Source of the DNA: Methylophilus sp. 5
GTDB taxonomy: Bacteria > Pseudomonadota > Gammaproteobacteria > Burkholderiales > Methylophilaceae
Direction: 5' to 3'
Assembly: GCF_000515275.1 (NCBI RefSeq)
Contig: NZ_KI911560.1
Location: forward strand, 1,178,001-1,242,000
DNA: 64,000 nucleotides
A program made the translations under genes and the position numbers. Below the pieces are notes generated by a model. That model made no database searches. It worked only from the letters and a program-made list of their open reading frames with translations, and had not been told where the DNA came from. Positions 48,746 to 57,053 of the stretch are shown here, one piece after another (position 1 is the stretch's first letter; every line of letters begins with the position of its first letter).

Positions 48746-50443
48746 TTAGCGCCCAGCCCTCAGCCACCGCCCCACCCATGTCTCCGGCATCTCCGTCCCC
48801 GTCACCAGATAATGTAGCGTTTTAATATCGTGCATCACAAAACGCTGAATAGATTTCGCCTGATCCAGCCCGCAACATAAAATCGTGTCACCAATCTGCA
48901 ATGGCGTCGATAATGTCGGCAATAACATTTTTTGCTCGCCCCGCACCAGCATCAGCGGCACCACTGGCATTTCATGTCGCTGCTGTCCGGCGGGACTCAT
49001 CATCAAGTGCTTGAGTGCAGGCTGTATGTCCTGCTCCATCAACGCACACACAGCCACTGCCATATCGCCCGCAATCGTAATATCCCAAGTATCAGGCACT
49101 TGCTCACCCAGCTTGGAAACCAACTGCGCAATCACAGCGTTAGCCCAGGCATTGCCCTGATGCCTGGCGGTGGCCAGAAATTCGGCCAGCATCGGCGACA
49201 CCATATAAGATAAACAAGTGTGCGCAATCACATCACTCGGTTGCATGGTGCTATCGGCATTAAAGTGCTGAAACAGCGGATCGTTATGCCGTTTGTTTTT
49301 GCGGATAATCACGAATAAGTTTGGATTCAACTCAAGCGCCGTCATTACAATCGACAAGTTGTTAATATCATTATCGGTCCCGGCAACAATGCCCACCGCC
49401 TGCTCTACCCCGGCCTGCTGCAAAATGTGCGATTCAACCCCGCTGCCGACAATACATTCCTCGCATTGTGTCCCTTGTGGGTCTGCCTCAATAATAGTGA
49501 CATGCATGCCGCCATTTTGCAGGCTGTTGACTACAGATTTTCCAAATCGGCCAAAGCCACAGGCAATCCAATGCCCTTGCGGCACCGCGGCCGGTGTGGC
49601 GATTGCATCGCCCGGCGCGCGAGTCAGCCATTCGTGTAACAAATAGGTGCCCAGCGCATTGAGGCGCATGGCCAAATGCTCACCAAAAATATCATAAGGG
49701 TTGATAATGCGGTCCGTACCAAACGAGGCCATATTCGCGGCAATGACATCATTCTGTACCCGGGCCAGCACCGGCAAATCGGGCTTGATCAGTTTCACCG
49801 CCACCGCAATCGCCAGATTGGCATGGTCGTCATCGGTCAAGGCCGCCACCCCACGGCACATCGGATGTTTAATGCCCGCATACAGTAGCACTTCAGAAAA
49901 TTTAGCATCTGCACACAAATGTGGAATGTAAAACTGGTAATCGGTCATTTCCAGCTCATTGATGCGCTCAGGCGAAATTTCCAGCACCACCACGCGCAAT
50001 TCATTTTTATCCAGTGCGCGCACCAGTTCACCACCGGTTTCACCATAGCCGCAAATGAGGTAAAACGGCTCCATCAGGTTACGCACATCGCGCTGAAACA
50101 TGGCATTTTTAAAAGCTAGCTTTAGGGCAGACTCTTGAAACAGCGCAATAATCGCCCCAATGGCATAAAACCAGGAAATCACTGTCAGGTAAATCGAGAA
50201 CGTCATCCACACACGTTGATGCGTGGTGAAAGGGTAGGGAATCTCACCAAAACCAATAGTGGTGGCGGTATAGCTTAGTATATAAAACGCATCAAAAAAG
50301 CTGTAGTGATATGGCTGGCCATGGTCATCTGCGCCTGGGATAAGCACGAAACCAATCAGTGCAATGGCATAGCTGATGATGACCATCAGTAGCGGCGCAC
50401 GCATGCGCCGCAGAATCAGAAAAATGATGTGATTGAGACTCAC
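48746..50443 (-). CDS. Potassium channel with two RCK/TrkA-N domains
   Basis: A 565-residue inner-membrane channel. Two N-terminal membrane helices flank a pore loop with the filter TTIGFGE (residues 61-67), a close variant of the TVGYGD selectivity filter. Two Rossmann-type RCK/TrkA-N domains follow, with CGYGETGGELV near residue 130 and ACGFGRFGKSVV near 290, each with a nucleotide-binding Gly pattern. It should be a ligand-gated K+ channel. A small DUF6394 membrane protein gene lies 22 bp upstream on the same strand and probably belongs with it. Confidence 0.87.
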   Translation of the reverse strand: MSLNHIIFLILRRMRAPLLMVIISYAIALIGFVLIPGADDHGQPYHYSFFDAFYILSYTATTIGFGEIPYPFTTHQRVWMTFSIYLTVISWFYAIGAIIALFQESALKLAFKNAMFQRDVRNLMEPFYLICGYGETGGELVRALDKNELRVVVLEISPERINELEMTDYQFYIPHLCADAKFSEVLLYAGIKHPMCRGVAALTDDDHANLAIAVAVKLIKPDLPVLARVQNDVIAANMASFGTDRIINPYDIFGEHLAMRLNALGTYLLHEWLTRAPGDAIATPAAVPQGHWIACGFGRFGKSVVNSLQNGGMHVTIIEADPQGTQCEECIVGSGVESHILQQAGVEQAVGIVAGTDNDINNLSIVMTALELNPNLFVIIRKNKRHNDPLFQHFNADSTMQPSDVIAHTCLSYMVSPMLAEFLATARHQGNAWANAVIAQLVSKLGEQVPDTWDITIAGDMAVAVCALMEQDIQPALKHLMMSPAGQQRHEMPVVPLMLVRGEQKMLLPTLSTPLQIGDTILCCGLDQAKSIQRFVMHDIKTLHYLVTGTEMPETWVGRWLRAGR

Positions 50444-50465
50444 AAACGGTCCCTACGGGTGCACG

Positions 50466-50840
50466 CTAGCGACGCAAGGTCACAGTTTCGTAAATAAGCA
50501 AAATCACCGAAGTGATATTGGCCAGAAAAGCACCGCCCGACAAAGAAACAATACCGACCATCACCTCGGGTTCTGCGCCTTGGCTCCCGGCCACCACCCA
50601 GATAATCGCGGCGGCAATCAGTTGTATGTCAGCCACCAGGCTGGTCGCCAGATGAATCGCACCAATTTGGGTGCGGTCGCCAAACTTAAGCACGGTAGCA
50701 ATCAAGTTAACCACAATCGCCACATATAACTCGTAATGCAAGTGATGTTGCGGATTATCAATCTCGCCCACAAAAAAACCAAAATTGAGTGTCATGGCCA
50801 GAATAATAAAAAAGCCAAAAATCACTTTTTCCAAATTCAT
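50466..50840 (-). CDS. DUF6394 family membrane protein
   Basis: A 124-residue protein with about four hydrophobic helices starting MNLEKVIFGFFIILAMTLNFGFFVGEID, which I recognise as the DUF6394 pattern. Function is unknown. Its close coupling to the potassium-channel gene (22 bp between them) suggests an accessory subunit or regulator of the channel; this is inference. Confidence 0.75.
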   Translation of the reverse strand: MNLEKVIFGFFIILAMTLNFGFFVGEIDNPQHHLHYELYVAIVVNLIATVLKFGDRTQIGAIHLATSLVADIQLIAAAIIWVVAGSQGAEPEVMVGIVSLSGGAFLANITSVILLIYETVTLRR

Positions 50841-50907
50841 TACGTTTCCCCGCGCATTGTTTTATGGCATTCTACCCGATTAAAATTTGTTTACCGTGAT
50901 GTTTTTT

Positions 50908-51717
50908 ATGCCGAAAAGTAGTGTGTCCGCCATGCGCATTTTAATTACCGGGGCTTCTAGCGGCCTCGGTGCCGCCCTTGCAAACGCGTATGCAGAACAA
51001 TATGGCGAAAAGCTAGTGTTGGCTTTATGTGGCAGAAATGAAGTCGCATTGCAAACCCTGGCCAAGCACTTAAAACAGCAATATCAAACCACCTGCGTCA
51101 TTTACTGTGTGGATGTGCGTGCCGCGGCGCAAATGCAATCTATGGCACAAGACTTTTTAAATCGCTTTGGCACGCCGCATATTGTCATCGGCAATGCCGG
51201 TGTCAGCCGTGGCACACTCACCGAATATGCTGAAGACATCCCAGCGTTTCAAGCCGTGTTTGAAACCAACGTAATGGGCTTAGTGCACACCTTTCAGCCC
51301 TTGATCGAAGCGATGAAAACGGCCGCCAACCAAGGCGAGCCAGCTCAACTGGTCGGCATCGCTAGTGTCGCCGGCATTCGCGGCCTGCCAGGCTCCGGCG
51401 CTTACAGTGCCAGCAAAGCTGCTGCCATCACTTACCTGGAAAGCCTGCGCGTAGAAATGCAGCTATACGGTATTGCCGTCACCACCATCGCCCCCGGTTA
51501 TATCCGCACACCAATGACAGAGATTAACACTTACCCCATGCCATTTTTGATGGACGCCAATGTGTTTGCACGCAAAGCGCTACGGTCTATTGCAGCTAAA
51601 CGGCGCTTCACCATTATTCCGTGGCAAATGGGCATCGCCGCACGCCTGATGCGACTCTTACCTGCCTGCATGTGGGACCTCATCATGAAAAAAGCCCCGC
51701 ACAAGGCGAGGCTTTAA
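50908..51717 (+). CDS. Short-chain dehydrogenase/reductase
   Basis: A 269-residue classical SDR. The nucleotide-binding motif is TGASSGLG, NAG lies in VIGNAGVSRGT, and the catalytic Ser-Tyr-Lys triad is in VGIASVAGIRGLPGSGAYSASKAA. The later APGYIRTPMT segment closes the active site. Substrate is not predicted. The start is uncertain: ATG 50908 or ATG 50932 (MRILITG), as neither has a strong ribosome site. A hairpin with GCCCCGC/GCGAGGC lies in the last codons. Confidence 0.85.
   Translation: MPKSSVSAMRILITGASSGLGAALANAYAEQYGEKLVLALCGRNEVALQTLAKHLKQQYQTTCVIYCVDVRAAAQMQSMAQDFLNRFGTPHIVIGNAGVSRGTLTEYAEDIPAFQAVFETNVMGLVHTFQPLIEAMKTAANQGEPAQLVGIASVAGIRGLPGSGAYSASKAAAITYLESLRVEMQLYGIAVTTIAPGYIRTPMTEINTYPMPFLMDANVFARKALRSIAAKRRFTIIPWQMGIAARLMRLLPACMWDLIMKKAPHKARL
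51688..51715. terminator. Possible bidirectional terminator overlapping the SDR stop
   Basis: AAAGCCCCGC, 4 nt, GGCGAGGCTTT forms an imperfect stem within the last codons of the SDR gene. On the minus strand it is followed by TTTTTTCATG, so it may serve the leftward YegP-like gene. Confidence 0.5.
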
Positions 51718-51734
51718 CAAAAACGTTAGCCTGA

Positions 51735-52070
51735 CTAGGTTAAGTCTTTAATTGTTTCGGTAGGGCCGTTGGTTTTCACCGACGCAATACCATTATCACG
51801 GCCAGACTCTGCAGAATACATCTGACTAGTACCGATGACCTGGCTATTGCCCGCCAGTAGATTGAAATAAGGGCGGCCATCTTTAGCAGTTAGCTTCTGA
51901 TAACGCTCGTCCAACGGACTGTTTTTTTGCACAGACTCAATGCCATTCTGTGCCGCCGCTTTAGTGGTGTACTGCTCACTTTTGAGAATCTGCTCGCCAT
52001 TGCCAGCCTTCAATGCAAAACTGAATTGCCCGTTCGCATCACTTTTTGTTAGTTCAAACCAACCCGCCAT
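51735..52070 (-). CDS. YegP family (DUF1508) protein
   Basis: A 111-residue protein with two tandem DUF1508 repeats. The first holds AGWFELTKSDANGQFSFALKAGNGE and the second PYFNLLAGNSQVIGTSQMY, the standard YegP layout. I chose ATG 52070 because it begins exactly at the family N terminus and has GGGAGC upstream; the frame continues 13 codons further without support. The function of YegP is unknown. It lies next to the tracrRNA region of the CRISPR locus. Confidence 0.88.
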   Translation of the reverse strand: MAGWFELTKSDANGQFSFALKAGNGEQILKSEQYTTKAAAQNGIESVQKNSPLDERYQKLTAKDGRPYFNLLAGNSQVIGTSQMYSAESGRDNGIASVKTNGPTETIKDLT

Positions 52071-52239
52071 CGCCCGCTCCCTATTTGTGTTGAGAAATTG
52101 ATACGTCATTAAAGCACTTCAAACAGGTAAAAAACCATTGAAGCATTTTCAATTTTACATAACTTTAAAATAAAATGGCGCACAATACTTTACATTTACA
52201 AATGCTGGTCATCTTTTTAATAAAAAACTGTGGGTGATT

Positions 52240-52336
52240 GCCATAACAGAAAGCCCAGCACGAAGGCTGGGCTTGGATACAGAATCTTTCGACTCTTTAT
52301 TGTAGCAACGGCTCTCACCCCGGATGACCACAACGA
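52240..52336 (-). ncRNA. tracrRNA of the type II-C CRISPR locus
   Basis: The anti-repeat (52299-52334, minus strand) reads GTTGTGGTCATCCGGGG and then TGAGAGCCGTTGCTACAAT. It is complementary to the crRNA repeat except for a bulge and a few mismatches, and it shares GAGA.CCGTTGCTACAATAA with Neisseria tracrRNA. Downstream are a short nexus hairpin GAGTC, GAAA, GATTC (52282-52295) and a 9-bp terminator stem AAGCCCAGC/GCTGGGCTT (52251-52274). The RNA is compact, about 90-100 nt. A promoter with TTGCTA, 17 bp, TATTAT would start it near the anti-repeat. The 3' end is approximate. Confidence 0.88.
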
Positions 52337-52340
52337 CTCA

Positions 52341-52369
52341 ATAATAAGGAATAAAAATATGAATAGCAA
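52341..52369 (-). promoter_or_regulatory. Likely tracrRNA promoter, overlapping the cas9 start
   Basis: On the minus strand, -35 TTGCTA (52364-52369), a 17-bp spacer and -10 TATTAT (52341-52346) fit sigma-70. The expected start is about 6-7 bp further, at the anti-repeat. The cas9 AAGGA ribosome site (52346-52350) and ATG (52359) lie inside this promoter, so the two transcripts must be read divergently across the same bases. The promoter of cas9 itself is not apparent. Confidence 0.6.
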
Positions 52370-55300
52370 GCAGGGTGTGAAATATAGCATTGGCTTGGAT
52401 ATTGGGATTGCCTCTGTAGGCTGGGCACTACTGGGAGAGCATCGAGTTATTGATTTGGGCGTACGTTGTTTCGATAAAGCAGAAACAGCCGACAAAGGTG
52501 AGTCACTCAACTTGGCGCGCCGGTCTGCACGTTTACTACGCCGACGTTTGAGAAGGCGCGCATGGCGGCTAACCAAGCTTGCACGACTATTCAAACGTGA
52601 AGGGTTGATTGCTGATGTCAATGTGCTCAAACAACCACCGGCCAAAGGTTTTGCTACACCAAACTTATGGCAATTACGTGTTGAAGCACTGGATAGGAAG
52701 CTCAGCGCTGAAGAATGGGCAAGAGTCATTTATCATTTATGTAAACATCGTGGCTTTCATTGGCAGAGCAAAGCTGAAGAGAAAAAAGCAGATGATGACA
52801 AAGAAGGTGGCGCAGTCAAAAAGGGCTTGGCAGGGACTAAAAAGCTGATGCAGGACAAAGGCTATCGTTCGGCGGCTGAAATGGTGATCAACGAATTCCC
52901 CGATGCGCAACGCAACAAACGTGGCGATTACAGTAAAGCCTTATCTCGTGAACTGCTTTCAAGTGAATTGCACATGCTGTTTGAAAGCCAGCGCACATTC
53001 GGCAATCCCAATACCTCTAGTGAATTCGAAAACAAACTGCTGGAAAGCAAACATGGACTGCTATGGGCACAAAAGCCCTCGCTATCGGGTGAAGCACTTT
53101 TAAACATGCTAGGTAAGTGCACATTAGAGAAAAATGAATACCGCGCACCGAAAGGCAGCTTTACTGTAGAACGTCATGTTTGGTTAACCCGATTGAATAA
53201 TTGCCGTTTGATTATTGACGGTGAGAAACGTGCACTGACACCAGCAGAACGCGCACTTGCCATTAATCTACCCTATGACCAAAGCAGTGATTTCAGCTAT
53301 AAGCAATTACGCAACGCCTTAGTCAAAGCGGGGCTGACAAGCGAGTTCCGTTTTGCCGGATTGGTTTACCCTAGCCAATCAGAACAAGAAAAATCCAAAA
53401 ACCCGGAAGATGAAAAGCTGATTAAATTACCTGCCTGGCAACAGTTACGCAAAGCCATGAAAGAAGCCAACTTGGAAAGCGATTGGCAGAAAATAGCAGT
53501 CGATGCGCTGGATGGTAAAGCGCAGCTTTATGATGGCATTGCCAGAATTCTGAGTGTTTATAAAGAAGATGATGAAGTTGAGCGCGAGCTAAACAAACTA
53601 GATTTACCCAACAAACCTGACATGGTTGCAGTATTACAAACCTTTCGGTTTGAGCAGTTTAGTAATCTTTCCCTTAAAGCACTGTACAACATACTTCCAC
53701 ACATGGAAAAAGGCCAGCGCTATGACGAGGCCTGTCTGGCCGCTGGATACCACCATAGTCAACAGCATGTCATCAGTACTGGTGAGTACCGATATCTACC
53801 GCCATTTTATAGCGGTCGTGACAAAGACGGCCGTCTTAAATTTAACGAAGAGCTGGATATACCCCGCAACCCTGTTGTGCTGCGTGCATTAAATCAAGCC
53901 AGAAAAGTCGTCAATGCCATCATCAAAAAATATGGCTCGCCAGATCAGGTACATATTGAAATGGCCCGCGACTTATCTAAATCATTTGATGATAGACGTG
54001 ACATTAAAAAAGCACAGGACGAATACAGAGATCGTAACGAGAAAGATCGCTCAACCTTTAACCTTGAATTTAATACTACTGGCGAATTGAAAGGTCGCGA
54101 ATTTGAAAAATGGCAGCTTTATCGTGAACAGCATGGAAAGTGCGCTTATTCATTACAAGCATTAGACATGAATCGCTTATTTGAAATGGGCTATGCGGAA
54201 GTGGATCATGCACTTCCGTATTCGCGTAGTTACGATGATAGTAAAAGTAATCGAGTGTTAGTGCTAGCTGCCGAGAATAGAAACAAAGGCAATATGACAC
54301 CTTACGAGTACTTAGGCGGTGCTCAAAACAATGTACGCTGGATTGAATACGTAGCCTTTGTGAACTCGAACAAAACTTATCGCCAAGCCAAACGTAACCG
54401 GTTATTGCGTAAAGATTTTGGTGAGGAAGCCGCCAAAGAGTTTAGTGAGCGCAATTTAAACGATACCCGTTATATTTGCCGCTTTTTTAAAAACTATGTC
54501 GAGCTCTATCTCAAACTGGCCGATGAAAGTGATGCAAAACGCTGCGTCGTCGTCAATGGTCAATTAACCTCGTTTCTGAGAGCACGCTGGGGTTTAGTTA
54601 AGGTACGTTCAGACTCCGACCGACACCATGCCTTAGACGCTGCCATCGTTGCAGCTTGTAGCCATAGTATGGTTAAACGCTTGGCGAACTACTCAAGGCG
54701 TAAAGAACTTGAGGCTGCGCGTGAAGGTTTTGTGGACCTAACCACGGGTGAAATTGCAAATCACGCAATGTATGCTCAACTCGAGCAACACTTTCCATTC
54801 CCTTGGTCGCACTTTAGGCAAGAGTTACAAGCAAGATTGTTCGCAGATGATTTACAAGCTATGCGCAATGAGCTGGAAAATATGGGCTACGACGCTGATG
54901 CACTAGATCACGCTAAAACGTTATTTGTCTCTCGTGCACCGCAACGGCGCAATGGTGGCGCAGCGCACAAAGAGACCATTTATGGTCAATCTGAAAAGTT
55001 AGCAACAACTGGCAGCGTCACCCAAAAAATAGTCGTGACAGATTTGAAGTTATCCGATCTGGATAAGCTCGTTGAACCACATCGCAATCAAAAACTTTAT
55101 GCCGAAATTGCAGAGTGGCTGAAAGGAAAGGACGAGCGAGAAAAGCGCGTGAAAGAAATTGAAACGAGCCTAGGCCGAGGTAAAGATAAACGTGAAATGA
55201 CTGCTGAAGAAAAAGCAGAAGTTGAGCGACTAAGAGCTTTACCACGCAAACCTACCAATGACGGGTCGCCAGGGCCTGTAGTGCGAACTGTGACGGCAGT

Positions 55301-55763
55301 GATTGATAAACTATCTGGCATTCCGATTAGGGGCGGTGTTGCGAAAAATGACTCCATGTTGCGAGTGGATGTATTTAGCAAAGCAGGTAAATTTTATCTT
55401 GTGCCGGTGTATGTGCATCATCGCGTCACAGGATTACCGAATCGGGCGATATTACAAGCTAAAGATGAGGCAGAATGGACATTGATTGATGAAAGTTTTG
55501 CTTTCAAATTTACGCTATATCCTAATGATTATGTATGCCTCATTCAAAAAGGAAAGTCACCCTTATATGGATATTATGCCGGATGCGACAGAACAACCGG
55601 CAATATTGACTTATGGAGTCATGACCGAAACAGATTAATTGGTAAAGATGGTTTATTACGAAGCTTAGGCGTAAAAACAGCCATTAGTTTAGAGAAATAC
55701 AATGTCGATGTTTTAGGCAATATCTATCCTGCGCCAAAGGAAACTCGAAGTGACTTGGCGTAG
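52359..55763 (+). CDS. cas9: Type II-C Cas9 endonuclease
   Basis: RNA-guided DNA endonuclease of 1134 residues, close in size and layout to Neisseria Cas9. Catalytic residues are all present: D14 in SIGLDIG (RuvC-I), E534 in HIEMARDLS (RuvC-II), H617 in VDHALPYS (HNH), and H756-H757 and D760 in RHHALDAAIVA (RuvC-III). An Arg-rich bridge helix follows RuvC-I (ARLLRRRLRRRAW). The C-terminal ~250 residues form the PAM-reading part. The ATG at 52359 has AAGGA 8 bp upstream. It overlaps cas1 by 14 bp. Nothing in the frame suggests inactivation. The PAM is unknown. Confidence 0.98.
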   Translation: MNSKQGVKYSIGLDIGIASVGWALLGEHRVIDLGVRCFDKAETADKGESLNLARRSARLLRRRLRRRAWRLTKLARLFKREGLIADVNVLKQPPAKGFATPNLWQLRVEALDRKLSAEEWARVIYHLCKHRGFHWQSKAEEKKADDDKEGGAVKKGLAGTKKLMQDKGYRSAAEMVINEFPDAQRNKRGDYSKALSRELLSSELHMLFESQRTFGNPNTSSEFENKLLESKHGLLWAQKPSLSGEALLNMLGKCTLEKNEYRAPKGSFTVERHVWLTRLNNCRLIIDGEKRALTPAERALAINLPYDQSSDFSYKQLRNALVKAGLTSEFRFAGLVYPSQSEQEKSKNPEDEKLIKLPAWQQLRKAMKEANLESDWQKIAVDALDGKAQLYDGIARILSVYKEDDEVERELNKLDLPNKPDMVAVLQTFRFEQFSNLSLKALYNILPHMEKGQRYDEACLAAGYHHSQQHVISTGEYRYLPPFYSGRDKDGRLKFNEELDIPRNPVVLRALNQARKVVNAIIKKYGSPDQVHIEMARDLSKSFDDRRDIKKAQDEYRDRNEKDRSTFNLEFNTTGELKGREFEKWQLYREQHGKCAYSLQALDMNRLFEMGYAEVDHALPYSRSYDDSKSNRVLVLAAENRNKGNMTPYEYLGGAQNNVRWIEYVAFVNSNKTYRQAKRNRLLRKDFGEEAAKEFSERNLNDTRYICRFFKNYVELYLKLADESDAKRCVVVNGQLTSFLRARWGLVKVRSDSDRHHALDAAIVAACSHSMVKRLANYSRRKELEAAREGFVDLTTGEIANHAMYAQLEQHFPFPWSHFRQELQARLFADDLQAMRNELENMGYDADALDHAKTLFVSRAPQRRNGGAAHKETIYGQSEKLATTGSVTQKIVVTDLKLSDLDKLVEPHRNQKLYAEIAEWLKGKDEREKRVKEIETSLGRGKDKREMTAEEKAEVERLRALPRKPTNDGSPGPVVRTVTAVIDKLSGIPIRGGVAKNDSMLRVDVFSKAGKFYLVPVYVHHRVTGLPNRAILQAKDEAEWTLIDESFAFKFTLYPNDYVCLIQKGKSPLYGYYAGCDRTTGNIDLWSHDRNRLIGKDGLLRSLGVKTAISLEKYNVDVLGNIYPAPKETRSDLA

Positions 55764-56655
55764 CGTTGTTATCTCCCAACCAGCCAAGCTACGACGTGAG
55801 CATTTCTCGCTAGCGATTGAGCAGGCACAAACCGCATTTGTGCCTTTTGAAGATATTGCGGTGATTGTGCTAAACAACCGGGAGATCACACTTACTCATC
55901 CTGTGCTTTCCGCGTGTGGTGAATATGGCATCAGCTTATTTTCAACCGGGGACAATCACCAACCAAATGGCATTTTTCTGCCATACCTTTCGCATTCACG
56001 CGCCAATAAATGGATGCGTTTGCAGTTAGATTTTCCTAAACCAAAATCCAAGCAAACCTGGGCAGCCATCATACGGCGCAAAATTGCTAATCAGGCAATT
56101 TGCTTGCGCCTTTCGGGCCGGGATGGGGTTGAGCGCTTAGAGTCTTATGTGGGACGCGTTCGCTCTGGTGATATTGAAAATATGGAGGGTCAGGCAGCTG
56201 CTTTTTATTTTCCACTGTTATTTGGCAAAGGCTTTAAGCGTATGCAAGAGAGCTTTACCAATGCTGCGCTGGATTATGGTTATGCCATTTTGCGCGGCAC
56301 GATTGCACGTGGGCTGGTCGCGCACGGCATGATGCCAGCCATGGGGGTTTTTCATGCCAGTGAGCAAAATGCGTTTAATCTGGCCGATGACCTGATTGAG
56401 CCTTTTCGGCCATTGGTTGATTTGTGTGTGAAAAATATGCCGCTACCCGCAAATGATGTTTTGACGCCTTTACACAAAGCAGGGTTGGTGAACTTGCTCA
56501 ATATTGATGTGAGTATGCCACGCGGCACTATGTCGGTGTTATCTGCAATAGAACAATTAGTCGAAAGCTTGGCACGAGTACTCGATGGTGGCAGCCCAGA
56601 GATGTTGGAACTGCCGGTTTTAATAGGGTTGGAGCAACATCAACTAGAGTATTAA
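55750..56655 (+). CDS. cas1: CRISPR integrase Cas1
   Basis: A 301-residue spacer-integration nuclease acting as a complex with Cas2. Metal ligands expected for Cas1 are seen: E146 in NMEGQAAAFYFP, H202 in FHASEQNAFNLADDL and an Asp at 213/214 just before the LIEPFRP signature. It starts with GTG at 55750 inside the end of cas9 and is followed by cas2 two bases after its stop. There is no cas4 or csn2, consistent with type II-C. Confidence 0.97.
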   Translation: MTWRSVVISQPAKLRREHFSLAIEQAQTAFVPFEDIAVIVLNNREITLTHPVLSACGEYGISLFSTGDNHQPNGIFLPYLSHSRANKWMRLQLDFPKPKSKQTWAAIIRRKIANQAICLRLSGRDGVERLESYVGRVRSGDIENMEGQAAAFYFPLLFGKGFKRMQESFTNAALDYGYAILRGTIARGLVAHGMMPAMGVFHASEQNAFNLADDLIEPFRPLVDLCVKNMPLPANDVLTPLHKAGLVNLLNIDVSMPRGTMSVLSAIEQLVESLARVLDGGSPEMLELPVLIGLEQHQLEY

Positions 56656-56657
56656 CT

Positions 56658-56990
56658 ATGAGTGGGGAGAACAGACGATATATGCGACTGCTAGTATTAT
56701 TCGACCTCCCAACGGTGACTAAAGCCGAACGTCGTGCCTACACGCTCTTCAGGCGTTTTTTAATCAATGACGGCTATGACATGATTCAATTTTCTATTTA
56801 CGGTCGCCTACTCAATGGCAACGATGCGCTTGATAAACACCTAAAACGATTAGTCGATAATTTGCCGCCAGAAGGCTCTGTACGGTGCTTAAGTGTCACA
56901 GAAAAACAGTATGCAAGTATGAAACTACTGGTTGGACTACCGCTTTTTCAGGAAAAAAAGGTCAAATCAGACCAACTTCTTTTGTTTTAA
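56658..56990 (+). CDS. cas2: CRISPR adaptation protein Cas2
   Basis: A 110-residue Cas2 of the type II kind. The ferredoxin-like core begins MRLLVLFDLPTVTKAERRAY with the conserved Asp near position 16, followed by FRRFLINDGYDMIQFSIYGR and a C-terminal LPLFQEKK segment. It forms the dimeric scaffold of the Cas1-Cas2 integrase. It is the last cas gene; a hairpin and the array follow. Confidence 0.96.
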   Translation: MSGENRRYMRLLVLFDLPTVTKAERRAYTLFRRFLINDGYDMIQFSIYGRLLNGNDALDKHLKRLVDNLPPEGSVRCLSVTEKQYASMKLLVGLPLFQEKKVKSDQLLLF

Positions 56991-57008
56991 ATCAGTGTTT
57001 TCAAAAAT

Positions 57009-57043
57009 TAAACCCGCACCAGTTGTTAGCTGGTACGGGTTTG
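57009..57043. terminator. Bidirectional terminator between cas2 and the array
   Basis: AAACCCG.ACCAG and CTGGT.CGGGTTT form a strong stem with one internal mismatch and a TTGTTAG-type loop. Minus-strand reading gives a U-rich AATTTTTG tail, so it can end the crRNA precursor transcribed toward cas2; on the plus strand it may end the cas operon. Confidence 0.7.
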
Positions 57044-57053
57044 GTGAGAGCCT

